Assembly (NCBI GenBank): GCA_023410675.1
Contig: JAEYPM010000019.1
Coordinates: forward strand, 50,417-114,416
Length of the DNA stretch: 64,000 nt
DNA from: Bacillota bacterium
GTDB lineage: Bacteria; Bacillota; Clostridia; Lachnospirales; Cellulosilyticaceae
Reading direction: 5' to 3'
The translations under genes and the position numbers were made by a program. This document shows positions 53,888-63,870 of the stretch, piece by piece (within the stretch, counting starts at the first letter, position 1; each line of letters begins with the position of its first letter). Under the pieces are notes generated by a model that saw only the letters and a program-made list of their open reading frames with translations, did not search any database and had not been told where the DNA came from.

Positions 53888-54325
53888 TTATTCTTCTATT
53901 TTTGTTAGCTCAGCTATCGCAGTAGTCATGAGCTCTTCTATTCTTTGTATTGATCCATCAATATACAGATAACCCAGCAAGGCTTCTACAGCAGTTGCAC
54001 GTCTATAGTCTAGGATATCTCCATTTTTAGGACTTGATATACTTTTTGCATTTCTTCCTCTTCTAAGTATATCCTTTTCTTCTTCACTAAGGAGGTCTTC
54101 AAAGATATAATATATTTTTGATTGAGTTTGTGCTTTAACCAAATTTTTAACTGCTTTATGGAGTTTATTTACTGGTGCATTTCCTCTTCTCATGATATAG
54201 GTACGTGCAAATATTTCATATACTGCATCGCCTATGTAAGCAAGAGCAAGTGGTGAATAACTACTTGCCTTATGTCCTATTTGGCTATTCCCTTGCTCTA
54301 GCAACTGTGCTATGTTATTATCCAT
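53888..54325 (-). CDS. mrnC: Mini-ribonuclease III
   Basis: A 145-aa RNase III-like catalytic domain without dsRBD (YSPLALAYIGDAVYEIFART; ATAVEALLGYLYIDG with the acidic catalytic residues). It matures 23S rRNA in Bacillus. 12 bp after cysS. Confidence 0.94.
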   Translation of the reverse strand: MDNNIAQLLEQGNSQIGHKASSYSPLALAYIGDAVYEIFARTYIMRRGNAPVNKLHKAVKNLVKAQTQSKIYYIFEDLLSEEEKDILRRGRNAKSISSPKNGDILDYRRATAVEALLGYLYIDGSIQRIEELMTTAIAELTKIEE

Positions 54326-54337
54326 ATATTTCTCCTA

Positions 54338-55771
54338 TCACACTCTTTTAAAACGCACGCCTTCTCTAGTATCTTCAATAATTACATGATTTTCTTTTAA
54401 AAACTCACGGATGCGATCAGCTTCAGTAAAATCTTTGGCTTTTTTTGCCTCTGCACGTTTCTCAATATATGCTTGTATCTCTTCATCCGTCAAGTATTCT
54501 TTGTCTTTATTCTCTTTGCCTTGATCTTTTTTGTCATAAATAATGCCAAGTATATCTGTTAATTTAGATAGTAAAGCATATACTCTTTGTATAAAGGCTT
54601 TAGATGCTCCTTCTTTTGCATAAGTATTTGAAAACTTAACCAGTTCAAAGATGATGCTAATAGCATCTGCTGTATTAAAATCATCCTGCATGGCTTCATG
54701 AAAACGTGTCTCAAAGATCACAAGCTCACTTAATAATTCTTGCTCATTATCAGACATTTCCTTTATCTTGGCATGTTCCATAGCGAAGTTAAGATTTGCA
54801 CAGCAGTTTTTTATTCTTTCTAGGCTATTTTTAGCTGAATCCATTAGCTCTGCACTAAAATTAATAGGACTTCTATAATGGGCACTGAGCATAAAAAATC
54901 TTACCACATCATAGCCAAACTTTTCTCCTACTTCTCTAAGGGTTTTAAAATTACCTTCTGATTTAGACATTTTCTTGTTGTCTATATTAATAAATCCATT
55001 ATGAATCCAATAATTTGCAAAGGGCTTACCATTTGCCCCTTCACTTTGAGCAATTTCATTTTCATGATGTGGGAATATAAGATCTTGTCCACCTGCATGG
55101 ATATCTATGGTATTGCCTAGATATTTTTTTGCCATAGCAGAGCATTCTATATGCCAACCAGGTCTACCATCACTCCATGGACTTTTCCAAAATGGCTCGC
55201 CCTCTTTTTTGGGTTTCCATAGTACAAAATCCATAGGATTTTTCTTTTCATCTGCTACTTCAATACGCTTTCCTGCCTCTAATTCTTCCAGTACCTTTTT
55301 AGAAAGCTTCCCATATTCATTAAATTTCTGCGTATCGTAATATACTGTCCCTGCTACTTCATATGCAAGTCCTTTGTTTGCAAGTTCTTGAATCATATCA
55401 ATAATAGTGTCTATTTCTTCTGTAACTCTTGGGTGATGTGTTGCTCTTTTTACATTGAGATTATCAGCATCACATAAGGTTTCTTTGATATAATAAGATA
55501 CTATCTCATCAGTCGTTTTTCCCTCTTCATTTGCCTTATGAATAATCTTATCATCTACATCTGTAAAATTTTGAACATAATTCACATCATATCCTATACT
55601 TTCAAAGTATCTTCTTACTGTATCAAATACAATATAAGGTCTTGCATTTCCAATATGAATAAGATTATATACCGTGGGACCACATACATACATTCTTACT
55701 TTGTCCTCTTCTAACGGCATAAATTCTTCTTTTTTTCTAGTAAGCGTATTAAATACTCTAATCATAGCCAC
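54338..55771 (-). CDS. cysS: Cysteinyl-tRNA synthetase
   Basis: A 477-aa class I synthetase with zinc Cys in VCGPTVYN, HIGH-like HIGNARPY, WHIECSAMA zinc/active-site motif and KMSKSEGNF. It charges tRNA-Cys. 15 bp after cysE, under the cysteine T-box. Confidence 0.96.
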   Translation of the reverse strand: MAMIRVFNTLTRKKEEFMPLEEDKVRMYVCGPTVYNLIHIGNARPYIVFDTVRRYFESIGYDVNYVQNFTDVDDKIIHKANEEGKTTDEIVSYYIKETLCDADNLNVKRATHHPRVTEEIDTIIDMIQELANKGLAYEVAGTVYYDTQKFNEYGKLSKKVLEELEAGKRIEVADEKKNPMDFVLWKPKKEGEPFWKSPWSDGRPGWHIECSAMAKKYLGNTIDIHAGGQDLIFPHHENEIAQSEGANGKPFANYWIHNGFINIDNKKMSKSEGNFKTLREVGEKFGYDVVRFFMLSAHYRSPINFSAELMDSAKNSLERIKNCCANLNFAMEHAKIKEMSDNEQELLSELVIFETRFHEAMQDDFNTADAISIIFELVKFSNTYAKEGASKAFIQRVYALLSKLTDILGIIYDKKDQGKENKDKEYLTDEEIQAYIEKRAEAKKAKDFTEADRIREFLKENHVIIEDTREGVRFKRV

Positions 55772-55786
55772 GTTTTCCTTCCTTTA

Positions 55787-56524
55787 CTATTTACTCTCTT
55801 CTATGCAAAATTTGCTACATATTTCTTTTTGCAAACAATTTTCACCCATATCATGAGTGATATTTGTATGATCTTCTTTTATTTGTAGCTGTTGTTGTAA
55901 ATGATCTATTTTTTGCTGCATTTCTTCTATAATACCTCTTAGCTTACATATTTCCATTTTTACAGGATCTGGAATTTTTACTTGATCCAGCTCGCTACAT
56001 GGATCTATCCTCTCTCCAAGCCTTTTTACTACTCTTCCTGGTATGCCTACAACAGTAGAATCTGGTGGCACTTCTTGAAGCACTACTGCGTTTGCAGCTA
56101 TTCTTGAATTATCTCCTACTTTAAAAGGTCCAAGCACTTTAGCTCCTACACCAATCATAACATTGTTCCCAATGGTTGGATGCCTCTTACCTGTATCTTT
56201 CCCTGTTCCTCCCAAAGTCACGCCTTGATAGATTGTTACATTTTTTCCTATTTCACAAGTTTCTCCTATAACAACGCCCATTCCATGATCAATAAAAAGT
56301 CCCTCACTAATAATTGCACCTGGATGAATCTCTATTCCCGTAAGTCCCCTAGCTAATTGTGAAAGAATCCTTGCAGTAAAATAATATTTCTTCTTATATA
56401 ACTTATGAGCAACTTTATGAGCCAATATAGCATAAAAACATGGATATAAAAAGACTTCTGACATTCTTTTAATAGCAGGATCTCTATGCCTTATTACTTC
56501 CCACTGCTTTCTTATATATCCCAT
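55787..56524 (-). CDS. cysE: Serine O-acetyltransferase
   Basis: A 245-aa left-handed beta-helix acetyltransferase (EIHPGAIISEGLFIDHGMG, GVTLGGTGKDTGKRHPTIG). It makes O-acetylserine for cysteine synthesis. The last ~45 residues are a coiled-coil/Cys-containing tail beyond the core (MQQKIDHLQQQLQ; NCLQKEICSKFC), longer than the usual end. First gene after the T-box. Confidence 0.94.
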   Translation of the reverse strand: MGYIRKQWEVIRHRDPAIKRMSEVFLYPCFYAILAHKVAHKLYKKKYYFTARILSQLARGLTGIEIHPGAIISEGLFIDHGMGVVIGETCEIGKNVTIYQGVTLGGTGKDTGKRHPTIGNNVMIGVGAKVLGPFKVGDNSRIAANAVVLQEVPPDSTVVGIPGRVVKRLGERIDPCSELDQVKIPDPVKMEICKLRGIIEEMQQKIDHLQQQLQIKEDHTNITHDMGENCLQKEICSKFCIEESK

Positions 56525-56552
56525 AGTGTACCCTCCTTAAATCGTAATAAAT

Positions 56553-56812
56553 ACAAAAAACTTCATCCTCAATATTAGAGGCGAAGTTCTCGCGGTTCCA
56601 CTCTACTTAAAGTATCTATATATTAGTATAGTCATAACATAATGTATATAGTACTTTATCTTTATCAGCTGATAACGCAAGCTGAAATACGTAATACGCT
56701 ACTTAGTTTCACATATCAAGCTCCAAAATGCACTTCCTGTATTCTTCTACTAAGCTCTTGCACCATAATAAGCTTTTCTCTGAAATAGAATCTAACAGTA
56801 CTCTTTTTTTCA
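56553..56812 (-). ncRNA. T-box riboswitch, cysteine-specific
   Basis: On the minus strand, a stem I ends in a specifier loop GAAGUGCAUUUUGGAG with UGC (Cys) at 56732-56730. The T-box AGAGUGGAACCGCG (core 56591-56600) lies 130 nt further on. The terminator AACUUCGCCUC/GAGGAUGAAGUU plus T6 (56554-56588) overlaps it as the alternative to the antiterminator. Uncharged tRNA-Cys should switch on cysE-cysS and downstream genes. The 62-codon frame here is a by-product. Confidence 0.93.
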
Positions 56813-56923
56813 TCGCCTTTATTTATATTTATATATGTACGTCTTGGTTCATTTAGTTTATCTAACACACCAATCATTATATTATAATCAGCATGCAGTT
56901 TCAATATACATCTTTAACTTTAT

Positions 56924-56965
56924 AAAAATAGAGTTAATGCTTTATAGGCACTAACTCTATTTTTA
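56924..56965 (-). terminator. Terminator of cold-shock gene
   Basis: The stem AAAATAGAGTTA/TAACTCTATTTT is followed on the minus strand by TATAAAG, with A/T runs on both sides. Confidence 0.75.
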
Positions 56966-56969
56966 TTTA

Positions 56970-57170
56970 TTATAGTTTAACTACGTTTGCTGCTTGAGCT
57001 CCGCGATTACCTTGAGCAATATCAAATTGTACTCTTTGACCTTCTTCAAGTGATTTATATCCATCGCCAGTGATAGCTGAAAAATGTACGAATACATCTG
57101 TTCCATTTTCATCTTCGATAAATCCAAATCCTTTTTCTGCGTTAAACCATTTTACTTTACCAGTGTTCAT
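56970..57170 (-). CDS. Cold-shock protein (CspA family)
   Basis: 66 aa, start [19 protein letters not shown] behind GGAGG (57170); the frame to 57185 adds five residues without a site. RNP1 (KGFGFI) and RNP2 (VFVHFS) are intact. It is a single-stranded nucleic acid chaperone. Monocistronic. Confidence 0.95.
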   Translation of the reverse strand: MNTGKVKWFNAEKGFGFIEDENGTDVFVHFSAITGDGYKSLEEGQRVQFDIAQGNRGAQAANVVKL

Positions 57171-57213
57171 TAAAAACCTCCGCAATACATTTATTATTGT
57201 ATAGCATATAAAA

Positions 57214-57284
57214 AATTCACATATTATGACAAACCATATATTACTTATAATACAGTTAATATGGTCTCTAATAACATGTGAATT
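57214..57284. repeat. Nested inverted repeat AATTCACAT ... ATGTGAATT
   Basis: Outer arms 57214-57222 and 57276-57284 and inner arms ACCATAT/ATATGGT (57233-57239 and 57259-57265). It lies in the divergent region between csp and glnS. The arms resemble the other TTCACA/TGTGAA elements. Confidence 0.55.
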
Positions 57285-57443
57285 ATAAATATATATTGCT
57301 ACAAAATATATATTACCATATTCTCATCCTCATTACAAGCAAATTATTTAAGCAATTAATATATTTTGAAGATATCCCTTTATTTTTTAACTACTATGGA
57401 TTAAAATTAGTAATTATAGTCATATCTCAATAAGATTACTTAT

Positions 57444-57471
57444 TTGTATATAGTGACGTATATATTATTAT
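57444..57471 (+). promoter_or_regulatory. Candidate promoter of glnS
   Basis: TTGTAT (57444-57449), a 16-bp spacer and TATTAT (57466-57471). It leaves only a ~15-nt leader, so it is doubtful. Confidence 0.3.
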
Positions 57472-57492
57472 ATTTTAGGAGTGAGCATAGTT

Positions 57493-59151
57493 ATGTCACA
57501 AGAAACAACTACATCAAATTTTATTAAAAATATTATTGCTAACGATTTGGAGACAGGCAAGCATAAAAAGATAATCACCCGTTTTCCCCCTGAACCAAAT
57601 GGATACCTTCATATAGGTCATGCAAAATCAATTACTTTAAATTTTGGTCTTGCTGATGAGTTTGGTGGAATCACACATCTTAGATTCGATGATACAAATC
57701 CTACGAAAGAAGATACTGAGTATGTTGAATCCATTAAGGAAGATGTTAAATGGTTGGGTTATGAATGGGAAGAACTATTTTTTGCTTCCGAATACTTTGA
57801 AGAAATGTACCAAAGAGCTGTTCTTCTAATTAAAAAGGGAAAGGCCTATGTATGTGACCTAACACCTGAAGAAATCAAAGAGTATAGAGGAACATTGACA
57901 GCGTCAGGAAAAGAAAGCCCCTATAGAGACAGAAGTATAGAAGAAAATCTTAAGTTATTTGAAGAAATGAAAAATGGCGTATATAAAGATGGTGAAAAAG
58001 TACTCCGTGCAAAAATTGATATGAATTCACCTAATCTCAATCTTCGTGATCCTATTATTTATAGAATCGCTCATGTAAGTCATCATAATACAGGTGATAA
58101 ATGGTGTATCTATCCTATGTATGACTTTGCTCATCCACTTGAAGATGCTATTGAAAATATTACGCATTCAATATGTACACTTGAATTTGAGGCTCATAGG
58201 CCCTTATATGATTGGTTTGTAAAAGAATGTGAGATGCCTTCTGTGCCAAGGCAAATAGAATTTGCAAGGCTTAATATGACCAATACTGTTATGAGCAAAA
58301 GAAAGCTAAAACAGCTTGTAGATGAAAAAATTGTAGATGGGTGGGATGACCCCCGTATGCCTACTATAGCAGGTCTTCGTAGAAAGGGCTGCACACCTGA
58401 AGCAATCAAAAATTTCTGTTTAGCAATAGGTGTTGCAAAGGCAGACTCTATAGTTGATAGCCAAATGTTAGATTATTTCATCCGTGAAGATCTTCAGCCA
58501 AAGGCTCCACTAGCTATGGCAGTTATGCGTCCAATTAAACTAATTATTACGAATTATCCCGAAGATCAGACTGAGCTCATTGAACTTGAGAACAATGCGA
58601 ATAATCCAGAAGCTGGAACAAGACTTGTAACTTTTTCAAGAGAACTTTATATCGAAGCTGAAGACTTTATGGAAATTCCACCAAAAAAATACTTCAGGTT
58701 ATTCCCTGGCAATGAAGTTCGCCTAAAAGGTGCTTATTTTGTTACTTGTACTGACTTTATAAAGGATGAAAATGGGAATGTAGTTGAGGTACATGCTACA
58801 TATGATCCTGAAACAAAAAGTGGATCTGGCTTTACTGGAAGAAAAGTAAAAGGAACGATTCATTGGGTAGATGCAAAAAACACAGTTCCTGCTCAGTTTA
58901 GATTATACGAACCACTCATTCTAGATAATCTTGAAAACAATGAAGGTAAACACTTTTTAGAGCAAATTAATCCATCATCTTTAACTATTCTAAGTGGATT
59001 TATTGAAGCAACTGCATCTAAAAATTTAAAACCTCTAGATAAACTTCAATTATTTAGGCATGGATTTTTTAATGTAGATACTAAATATACTACCCCAGAT
59101 AATCTTGTGCTCAATCAAATAGTATCCTTAAAAAGCTCTTTTAAATTATAA
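57493..59151 (+). CDS. glnS: Glutaminyl-tRNA synthetase
   Basis: A 552-aa class I enzyme. Start at Met [14 protein letters not shown] (57493), nine bases after AGGAG; the GTG at 57481 overlaps the site. HIGH motif in [15 protein letters not shown] and KMSKS-like VMSKRKL, with the two beta-barrel anticodon-binding domains at the C-terminus. Direct Gln-tRNA charging is a minority strategy in Clostridia, often acquired by transfer. Confidence 0.95.
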   Translation: MSQETTTSNFIKNIIANDLETGKHKKIITRFPPEPNGYLHIGHAKSITLNFGLADEFGGITHLRFDDTNPTKEDTEYVESIKEDVKWLGYEWEELFFASEYFEEMYQRAVLLIKKGKAYVCDLTPEEIKEYRGTLTASGKESPYRDRSIEENLKLFEEMKNGVYKDGEKVLRAKIDMNSPNLNLRDPIIYRIAHVSHHNTGDKWCIYPMYDFAHPLEDAIENITHSICTLEFEAHRPLYDWFVKECEMPSVPRQIEFARLNMTNTVMSKRKLKQLVDEKIVDGWDDPRMPTIAGLRRKGCTPEAIKNFCLAIGVAKADSIVDSQMLDYFIREDLQPKAPLAMAVMRPIKLIITNYPEDQTELIELENNANNPEAGTRLVTFSRELYIEAEDFMEIPPKKYFRLFPGNEVRLKGAYFVTCTDFIKDENGNVVEVHATYDPETKSGSGFTGRKVKGTIHWVDAKNTVPAQFRLYEPLILDNLENNEGKHFLEQINPSSLTILSGFIEATASKNLKPLDKLQLFRHGFFNVDTKYTTPDNLVLNQIVSLKSSFKL

Positions 59152-59207
59152 TTCACACATCATAATATCTTATTATATAAAAGATGAATTAATATTTTTA
59201 ATAGCAA

Positions 59208-59254
59208 AGCCACTTTTAGATTTATTATACAAATTGTCTAAAAGTGGCTCTTTT
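59208..59254 (+). terminator. Terminator of glnS
   Basis: The 13-bp perfect stem AGCCACTTTTAGA/TCTAAAAGTGGCT is followed by CTTTTAAATT. Confidence 0.85.
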
Positions 59255-59555
59255 AAATTTAATTGTTTTTTGCTATAGTTGCAATTATAATAATATTAAT
59301 ACAAGAATTATGTTTTTTAAACAATTTATTAATATAATCATTAGTTTATATTATACAAAAAATACACAAATATCTTAATATTTAATCTATTTTTTTGTTT
59401 GATGTAGTTATTCTTAAATGGATGCACAGCATAAAGTACTATTGAAAGGTGCATTCTGTGATGCCTAGAATTAATCTTTAAGGTAATCAATAACTTATGG
59501 TTTGTGTTATTTATCAATATGGCTTTTATATAGGAATACTCTTGGGAGGTACTGC
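59255..59555. other. Intergenic region upstream of GGDEF-EAL gene
   Basis: AT-rich, with the hairpin ATGCAC/GTGCAT (59422-59427 and 59449-59454) as the only structure. No promoter could be assigned. Confidence 0.4.
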
Positions 59556-61931
59556 ATGAAAAATTCAAAACACATTATTGTACTACCTGTACTATATAGT
59601 TTAATGTATTTGCTATCCTTAAGATTCCCATCTGAATATTCATTGTTAATGAATACCTTATTATCGCTCTTTGGTAGTACTTGTGCAATGATATTTTGTA
59701 TAAAAATTTATCAAAAACTTAATATCTATAAAAAATATTGGCTTTATATGACTTTTTCTTGTATATGTTACTTATTAGGGCATATTATCTTAAGTATTCA
59801 AAGTACTTTTGTAGCGTCTCATGCTATAATGTTTATGATAGGGTACATTTTCTATTTTTTAGCAAGCCTTTTTATGTTCCTTAGTATTCATTCTATTTGT
59901 TTTCATTATAGAAACAAATGGTCCAATTTTTTGTTTTCTATAGATACTATTATTATGTCTACTTTCTTTGGTCTTATCGTTTATAAACTTTTCATAAGTT
60001 ATCTTTCATCAATTATAACATGGACGCCTATAGACTATTGTAGTGCCTGCATATTTATTATCCTGGATGCTCTTATATTAATTGAGCTTCTTTCATTTAC
60101 CTTACCTAATCGACGTATTTTAAACTTATCTAAATCATCTATTATTTATGGAATCGGTTATATTCTATTTATAATTAGTCACATGAACTTTTACTATGAA
60201 GATATAAATAATGTCTATTCTAGTATTCAGTTTATTAATGTCTTTGTCCCATTAAGCTTTTTATGGATCACTTCTGCTGGAATATATATGCTTTTATCCA
60301 AAGAACAGATCTGTGAAGATAGTGCTCCCTCAAAGTTAGTGCATCAATCGCCATATGCTATTGATGGTACACATCCTATGCTTATCGCTACTTCATATTT
60401 AGGAGCATCTTTATTATTTTATGACAAATTAGTTGTTCAATTAATTCTTCTTATTATTTTATCAGCTCGCTATTTATGTTATAAATATTTAAAAATGCAT
60501 GTCAAGAATAACTATTTACTTCAGCAATATAAGGATGTCAATAAACTTTTAAAAGTAAAAATAGAAGAAATTAATAAACTGAACATGTCTTTAGAAAGTA
60601 AAGTAATTGATCGAACTAAAGAATTGCAAACTAAAAACAAAAAACTTTATGATATGGCTAATACAGATGCCTTAACAGGTTTACCTAATCGTAGAAACTT
60701 TATAAAAAAATTGAATCAGCTTATTCATGGTGAAGATCAACAAGACAAATTTGCTTTACTTTTTATTGATTTAGATCGTTTCAAATCCATAAATGATCTC
60801 TATGGCCATAAAGTTGGTGATAGGCTTCTAATAGAGGTTGCAAATAGGCTTAAGCAAATTTTATCACCCACTAACTTTATTGCACGTCAAAGTGGCGATG
60901 AATTTATTGTCATCCTAAGTCCTATACAAAGTAAAGAACATGTTCAAGGTATCTGTCACAGACTTAATAAAGAATTTGAACAACCCTTCTTAATTGATGA
61001 TTATATAATAATCTCTACCGTTAGTATCGGTTGTGCTATATATCCTTCAGTTTACCTAAGTTATTCTGAACTTATGCGTTACGCTGATATTGCTTTATAT
61101 CGCTCAAAATCAGATGGAAGGAATACATATACAATATTTAACTCTGATTTGCAGAAAGAGGTAAACAGAAAAATGCTCATTGAAAGTCAATTGTTTAATG
61201 CACTCAAGCAAAATGAATTTGAACTTTACTATCAGCCTCAGCTTGATCTTGCAACAAATAAGATTGTAGGCCTTGAAGCTTTAATTAGATGGCATAATAA
61301 AGAACTTGGCTTTGTTTCACCAAGTGAATTTATACATATTGCTGAAGAAAATGGTACGATTACTTCATTAGGGTATTTTGTATTAAGGGAAGCCTGCATA
61401 CAAGCTAAAAAAATCAACCAGAAGGTCAATCAGGATATTAAGATAGGCATTAATATTTCTCCAAAACAATTTTTAACTACAAATTTAGTAGATAATATAA
61501 TTGATATTATTTCAACCAATAATATCGATCCAAAATATATTGATTTAGAAATTACTGAAGAATGTGGTATAAAAAATGAAGAAAAAACTATCAGCAAACT
61601 TAAATCATTAAAAGAATTAGGTATTACTATTTCCATAGATGATTTTGGAACAGGCTATTCCTCTCTTAGTTACCTAAAAAGCTATCCAATAGATACATTA
61701 AAAATTGCTATGGAGCTTACGAAAGGCATTCAACATCAAATTGAAGATTTGAAGATTGTTCAGGCAATTATTGCTATGTCTAATAGTCTTAATGTATCTG
61801 TTATTGCTGAAGGTGTTGAAACTATTGAACAACTAAATATTCTTCAGTCATTAGGTTGTCATAAAATACAGGGCTACTACATAGGTAAACCTATGCCCAT
61901 TAATGAAATAATGTCTATGCTCCTTCATTAA
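59556..61931 (+). CDS. Membrane GGDEF-EAL protein (cyclic di-GMP metabolism)
   Basis: Start at Met MKNSKHIIVLPVL (59556) after GGGAGG; 791 aa. Nine or so hydrophobic helices form an N-terminal membrane sensor (~5-310), then a short coiled coil, then GGDEF (~365-525) with SGDEF at ~446. The EAL domain (~545-790) has EALIRWH at ~574 and DDFGTGYSSLSYLKSYPID at ~695. The residues upstream of SGDEF lack the RxxD inhibitory site. LKIA replaces the usual LKID after PIDT, which may weaken phosphodiesterase activity. Whether it makes or degrades c-di-GMP is undetermined. Confidence 0.92.
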   Translation: MKNSKHIIVLPVLYSLMYLLSLRFPSEYSLLMNTLLSLFGSTCAMIFCIKIYQKLNIYKKYWLYMTFSCICYLLGHIILSIQSTFVASHAIMFMIGYIFYFLASLFMFLSIHSICFHYRNKWSNFLFSIDTIIMSTFFGLIVYKLFISYLSSIITWTPIDYCSACIFIILDALILIELLSFTLPNRRILNLSKSSIIYGIGYILFIISHMNFYYEDINNVYSSIQFINVFVPLSFLWITSAGIYMLLSKEQICEDSAPSKLVHQSPYAIDGTHPMLIATSYLGASLLFYDKLVVQLILLIILSARYLCYKYLKMHVKNNYLLQQYKDVNKLLKVKIEEINKLNMSLESKVIDRTKELQTKNKKLYDMANTDALTGLPNRRNFIKKLNQLIHGEDQQDKFALLFIDLDRFKSINDLYGHKVGDRLLIEVANRLKQILSPTNFIARQSGDEFIVILSPIQSKEHVQGICHRLNKEFEQPFLIDDYIIISTVSIGCAIYPSVYLSYSELMRYADIALYRSKSDGRNTYTIFNSDLQKEVNRKMLIESQLFNALKQNEFELYYQPQLDLATNKIVGLEALIRWHNKELGFVSPSEFIHIAEENGTITSLGYFVLREACIQAKKINQKVNQDIKIGINISPKQFLTTNLVDNIIDIISTNNIDPKYIDLEITEECGIKNEEKTISKLKSLKELGITISIDDFGTGYSSLSYLKSYPIDTLKIAMELTKGIQHQIEDLKIVQAIIAMSNSLNVSVIAEGVETIEQLNILQSLGCHKIQGYYIGKPMPINEIMSMLLH

Positions 61932-61948
61932 CTCTATCCTAAAGAACT

Positions 61949-62005
61949 AAAAGCTCTTTTTTACGCGAACCCATCCACAGGTTATGTACGTAAAAAAGAG
62001 CTTTT
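61949..62005. terminator. Bidirectional terminator between GGDEF-EAL gene and gltX
   Basis: AAAAGCTCTTTTTTACG/CGTAAAAAAGAGCTTTT, a 17-bp perfect stem, serves the converging genes on both strands. Confidence 0.88.
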
Positions 62006-62017
62006 CTATAGTTAATA

Positions 62018-63676
62018 TTACAGGTCAACGAATCTATTGAAGCGTTCGATAACGCTCTTTTTGCCAACTATATCCATAATCGTATATAGGTCTGGCGTAT
62101 TTGCTCTATGTGTCAGTGCAGCTCTAATGGCTCCAGCAACATCAGCAACCATTCCTTTAAACAATTCAGGCGACTTCTTATAAGCTTTTCTATCGGCTGT
62201 ATAGCCAAGTCCTATAGCTAACTCTTTAAGCTGAGCAAACCATGTTTCTTGACCTACACCAAACTCATATACCTTAACATAGGATTCTATGATTCTTTTT
62301 GCTTCATCAAGCACCATGTTTTTAGGAAGTTCTATTTTTTCTATAGCTTCTTCATAAAATAATTCATCAAAGAAATAACTAATTTTATCTGCTACTTCGT
62401 TCCACTTTGCATAATCTTTTCTAGGTTTAGGTCCATCTTTATCAATATTAAATATTTGTTTTGTAATATCCACATTTTTTGTAACCAGTTCATACATTCT
62501 CTTATCATATTTCATGGCCCACGCTGTATACTTGGTGTAAACATCCTCTGCTGACATTCTACAAATAACGTCTTTGCTAACATCATTGAGTTTAATAATA
62601 TCAAAAAGAGCACCACTTTTACTCATTTTTTCAAGTGCTACAGGGAATTCATGATAATCCACAGTTGGATTTTCTTCCCGCCATTCTTCAAAGGACGAAT
62701 TAATAATATTGAGTAAGTATTCAATGACTGATTGGGTAGGATATCCTTCTTCTTCATAATAGCTTACTGCACTCTCTGGGTCTTTTCTTTTTGATAATTT
62801 TCTCTTTGATTCTCCGTCAAGCTTCATAATCGTTGGTGTATGTGCATAATTTGGTATTTCAAACCCTAGTATCTCAAACAATTGGATATGGATTGGAAGG
62901 GATGACAGCCACTCCTCACCACGAATAACATGGGTCGTTCCCATAAGTGTATCATCTATAACATGAGCAAAGTGATAGGTTGGAAGCCCATCTCCTTTAA
63001 TAAGTACAATATCTTGATTGCTTTCAGGAAAAGAAATCGTGCCTTTAATCAGATCATCAAAAGTAACCCTTTTATCTGAATTTCCAGGAGATTTCAACCT
63101 TATAATGTATTCTTCACCAGCTTCTATTTTTTTTATGGCTTCTTCAGGTGTTAAATTTCTGTATATAGCATATTCTCCATAATATCCTGGTGTTACCTTC
63201 TCTTCAATCTGCTTATCCCTAAGTGATTGTAATTCTTCGGCAGAAGCAAAACATGGGTAGGCAAGTCCTTTCCTAAGGAGCTCTTTAGCAAATGTCTTAT
63301 AAATTTCTGCCCTTTCACTTTGTCTATAAGGACCATATTCTCCACTAGATGTTGTTTCTCCTGTCATACCTTCCATTAACTTTAAGCCAAAGTTATTCAT
63401 CGTATCAATGGTATCCTCAATAGCACCTTCAACCTCCCGTTTTTGATCCGTATCTTCTATTCTTAGATAAAATACGCCTTTGCTTTGCGTTGCTATTCTT
63501 TCATCTATAAGAGCAGAAAATATACCACCAATATGTTGAAAGCCTGTAGGACTTGGTGCATATCTCGTTACCTTTGCCCCTTCTGGTAAATCCCTTTTTT
63601 TATATAGCTGTAAATAATACTCTGAAGTCTTATCTATATCAGGGTATATTGTCTGTGCCAGTTTTTCATAACTCAT
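62018..63676 (-). CDS. gltX: Glutamyl-tRNA synthetase
   Basis: A 552-aa class I enzyme with [13 protein letters not shown] (HIGH) at ~39-51 and KLSKRKD (KMSKS). It is longer than common bacterial GluRS (about 480) because of extra residues in the C-terminal half. The glnS gene nearby means GluRS need not mischarge tRNA-Gln. AAGGTGAAAAA precedes ATG. Confidence 0.94.
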   Translation of the reverse strand: MSYEKLAQTIYPDIDKTSEYYLQLYKKRDLPEGAKVTRYAPSPTGFQHIGGIFSALIDERIATQSKGVFYLRIEDTDQKREVEGAIEDTIDTMNNFGLKLMEGMTGETTSSGEYGPYRQSERAEIYKTFAKELLRKGLAYPCFASAEELQSLRDKQIEEKVTPGYYGEYAIYRNLTPEEAIKKIEAGEEYIIRLKSPGNSDKRVTFDDLIKGTISFPESNQDIVLIKGDGLPTYHFAHVIDDTLMGTTHVIRGEEWLSSLPIHIQLFEILGFEIPNYAHTPTIMKLDGESKRKLSKRKDPESAVSYYEEEGYPTQSVIEYLLNIINSSFEEWREENPTVDYHEFPVALEKMSKSGALFDIIKLNDVSKDVICRMSAEDVYTKYTAWAMKYDKRMYELVTKNVDITKQIFNIDKDGPKPRKDYAKWNEVADKISYFFDELFYEEAIEKIELPKNMVLDEAKRIIESYVKVYEFGVGQETWFAQLKELAIGLGYTADRKAYKKSPELFKGMVADVAGAIRAALTHRANTPDLYTIMDIVGKKSVIERFNRFVDL

Positions 63677-63719
63677 TTTTTCACCTTACCTTAACAAATT
63701 ATTGTATTTTATTACATAA

Positions 63720-63800
63720 AAATATCCTTTCGTCTTATAGAATTCACAACTTCACTCAGATCTTACACTATGTGAATTTATTTGAGACGAAAAGATATTT
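63720..63800. repeat. Long hairpin with nested AATTCACA/TGTGAATT arms
   Basis: Outer 16-bp arms with one mismatch (63720-63735, AAATATCCTTTCGTCT; 63785-63800) and inner arms AATTCACA/TGTGAATT (63741-63748 and 63771-63778). On the minus strand TTTTTATG follows, so it may be a terminator of an upstream gene or a small mobile/repeat element. Confidence 0.6.
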
Positions 63801-63870
63801 CAAAATTAATTATGCATTTATTATACCTTTGCACATTGTGGTTGTAAAGGCAATTCACTCTAATAACATA

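Noticed and set aside
56716..56904. 62-codon ORF upstream of cysE
   Set aside because: Most of it lies inside T-box stem I and the specifier loop; there is no ribosome site.
59400..59470. Possible c-di-GMP riboswitch before the GGDEF-EAL gene
   Set aside because: A GCACAG stretch is present, but the conserved GACGCAAAGCC half and the GNRA-type loop of the class I switch are not seen.
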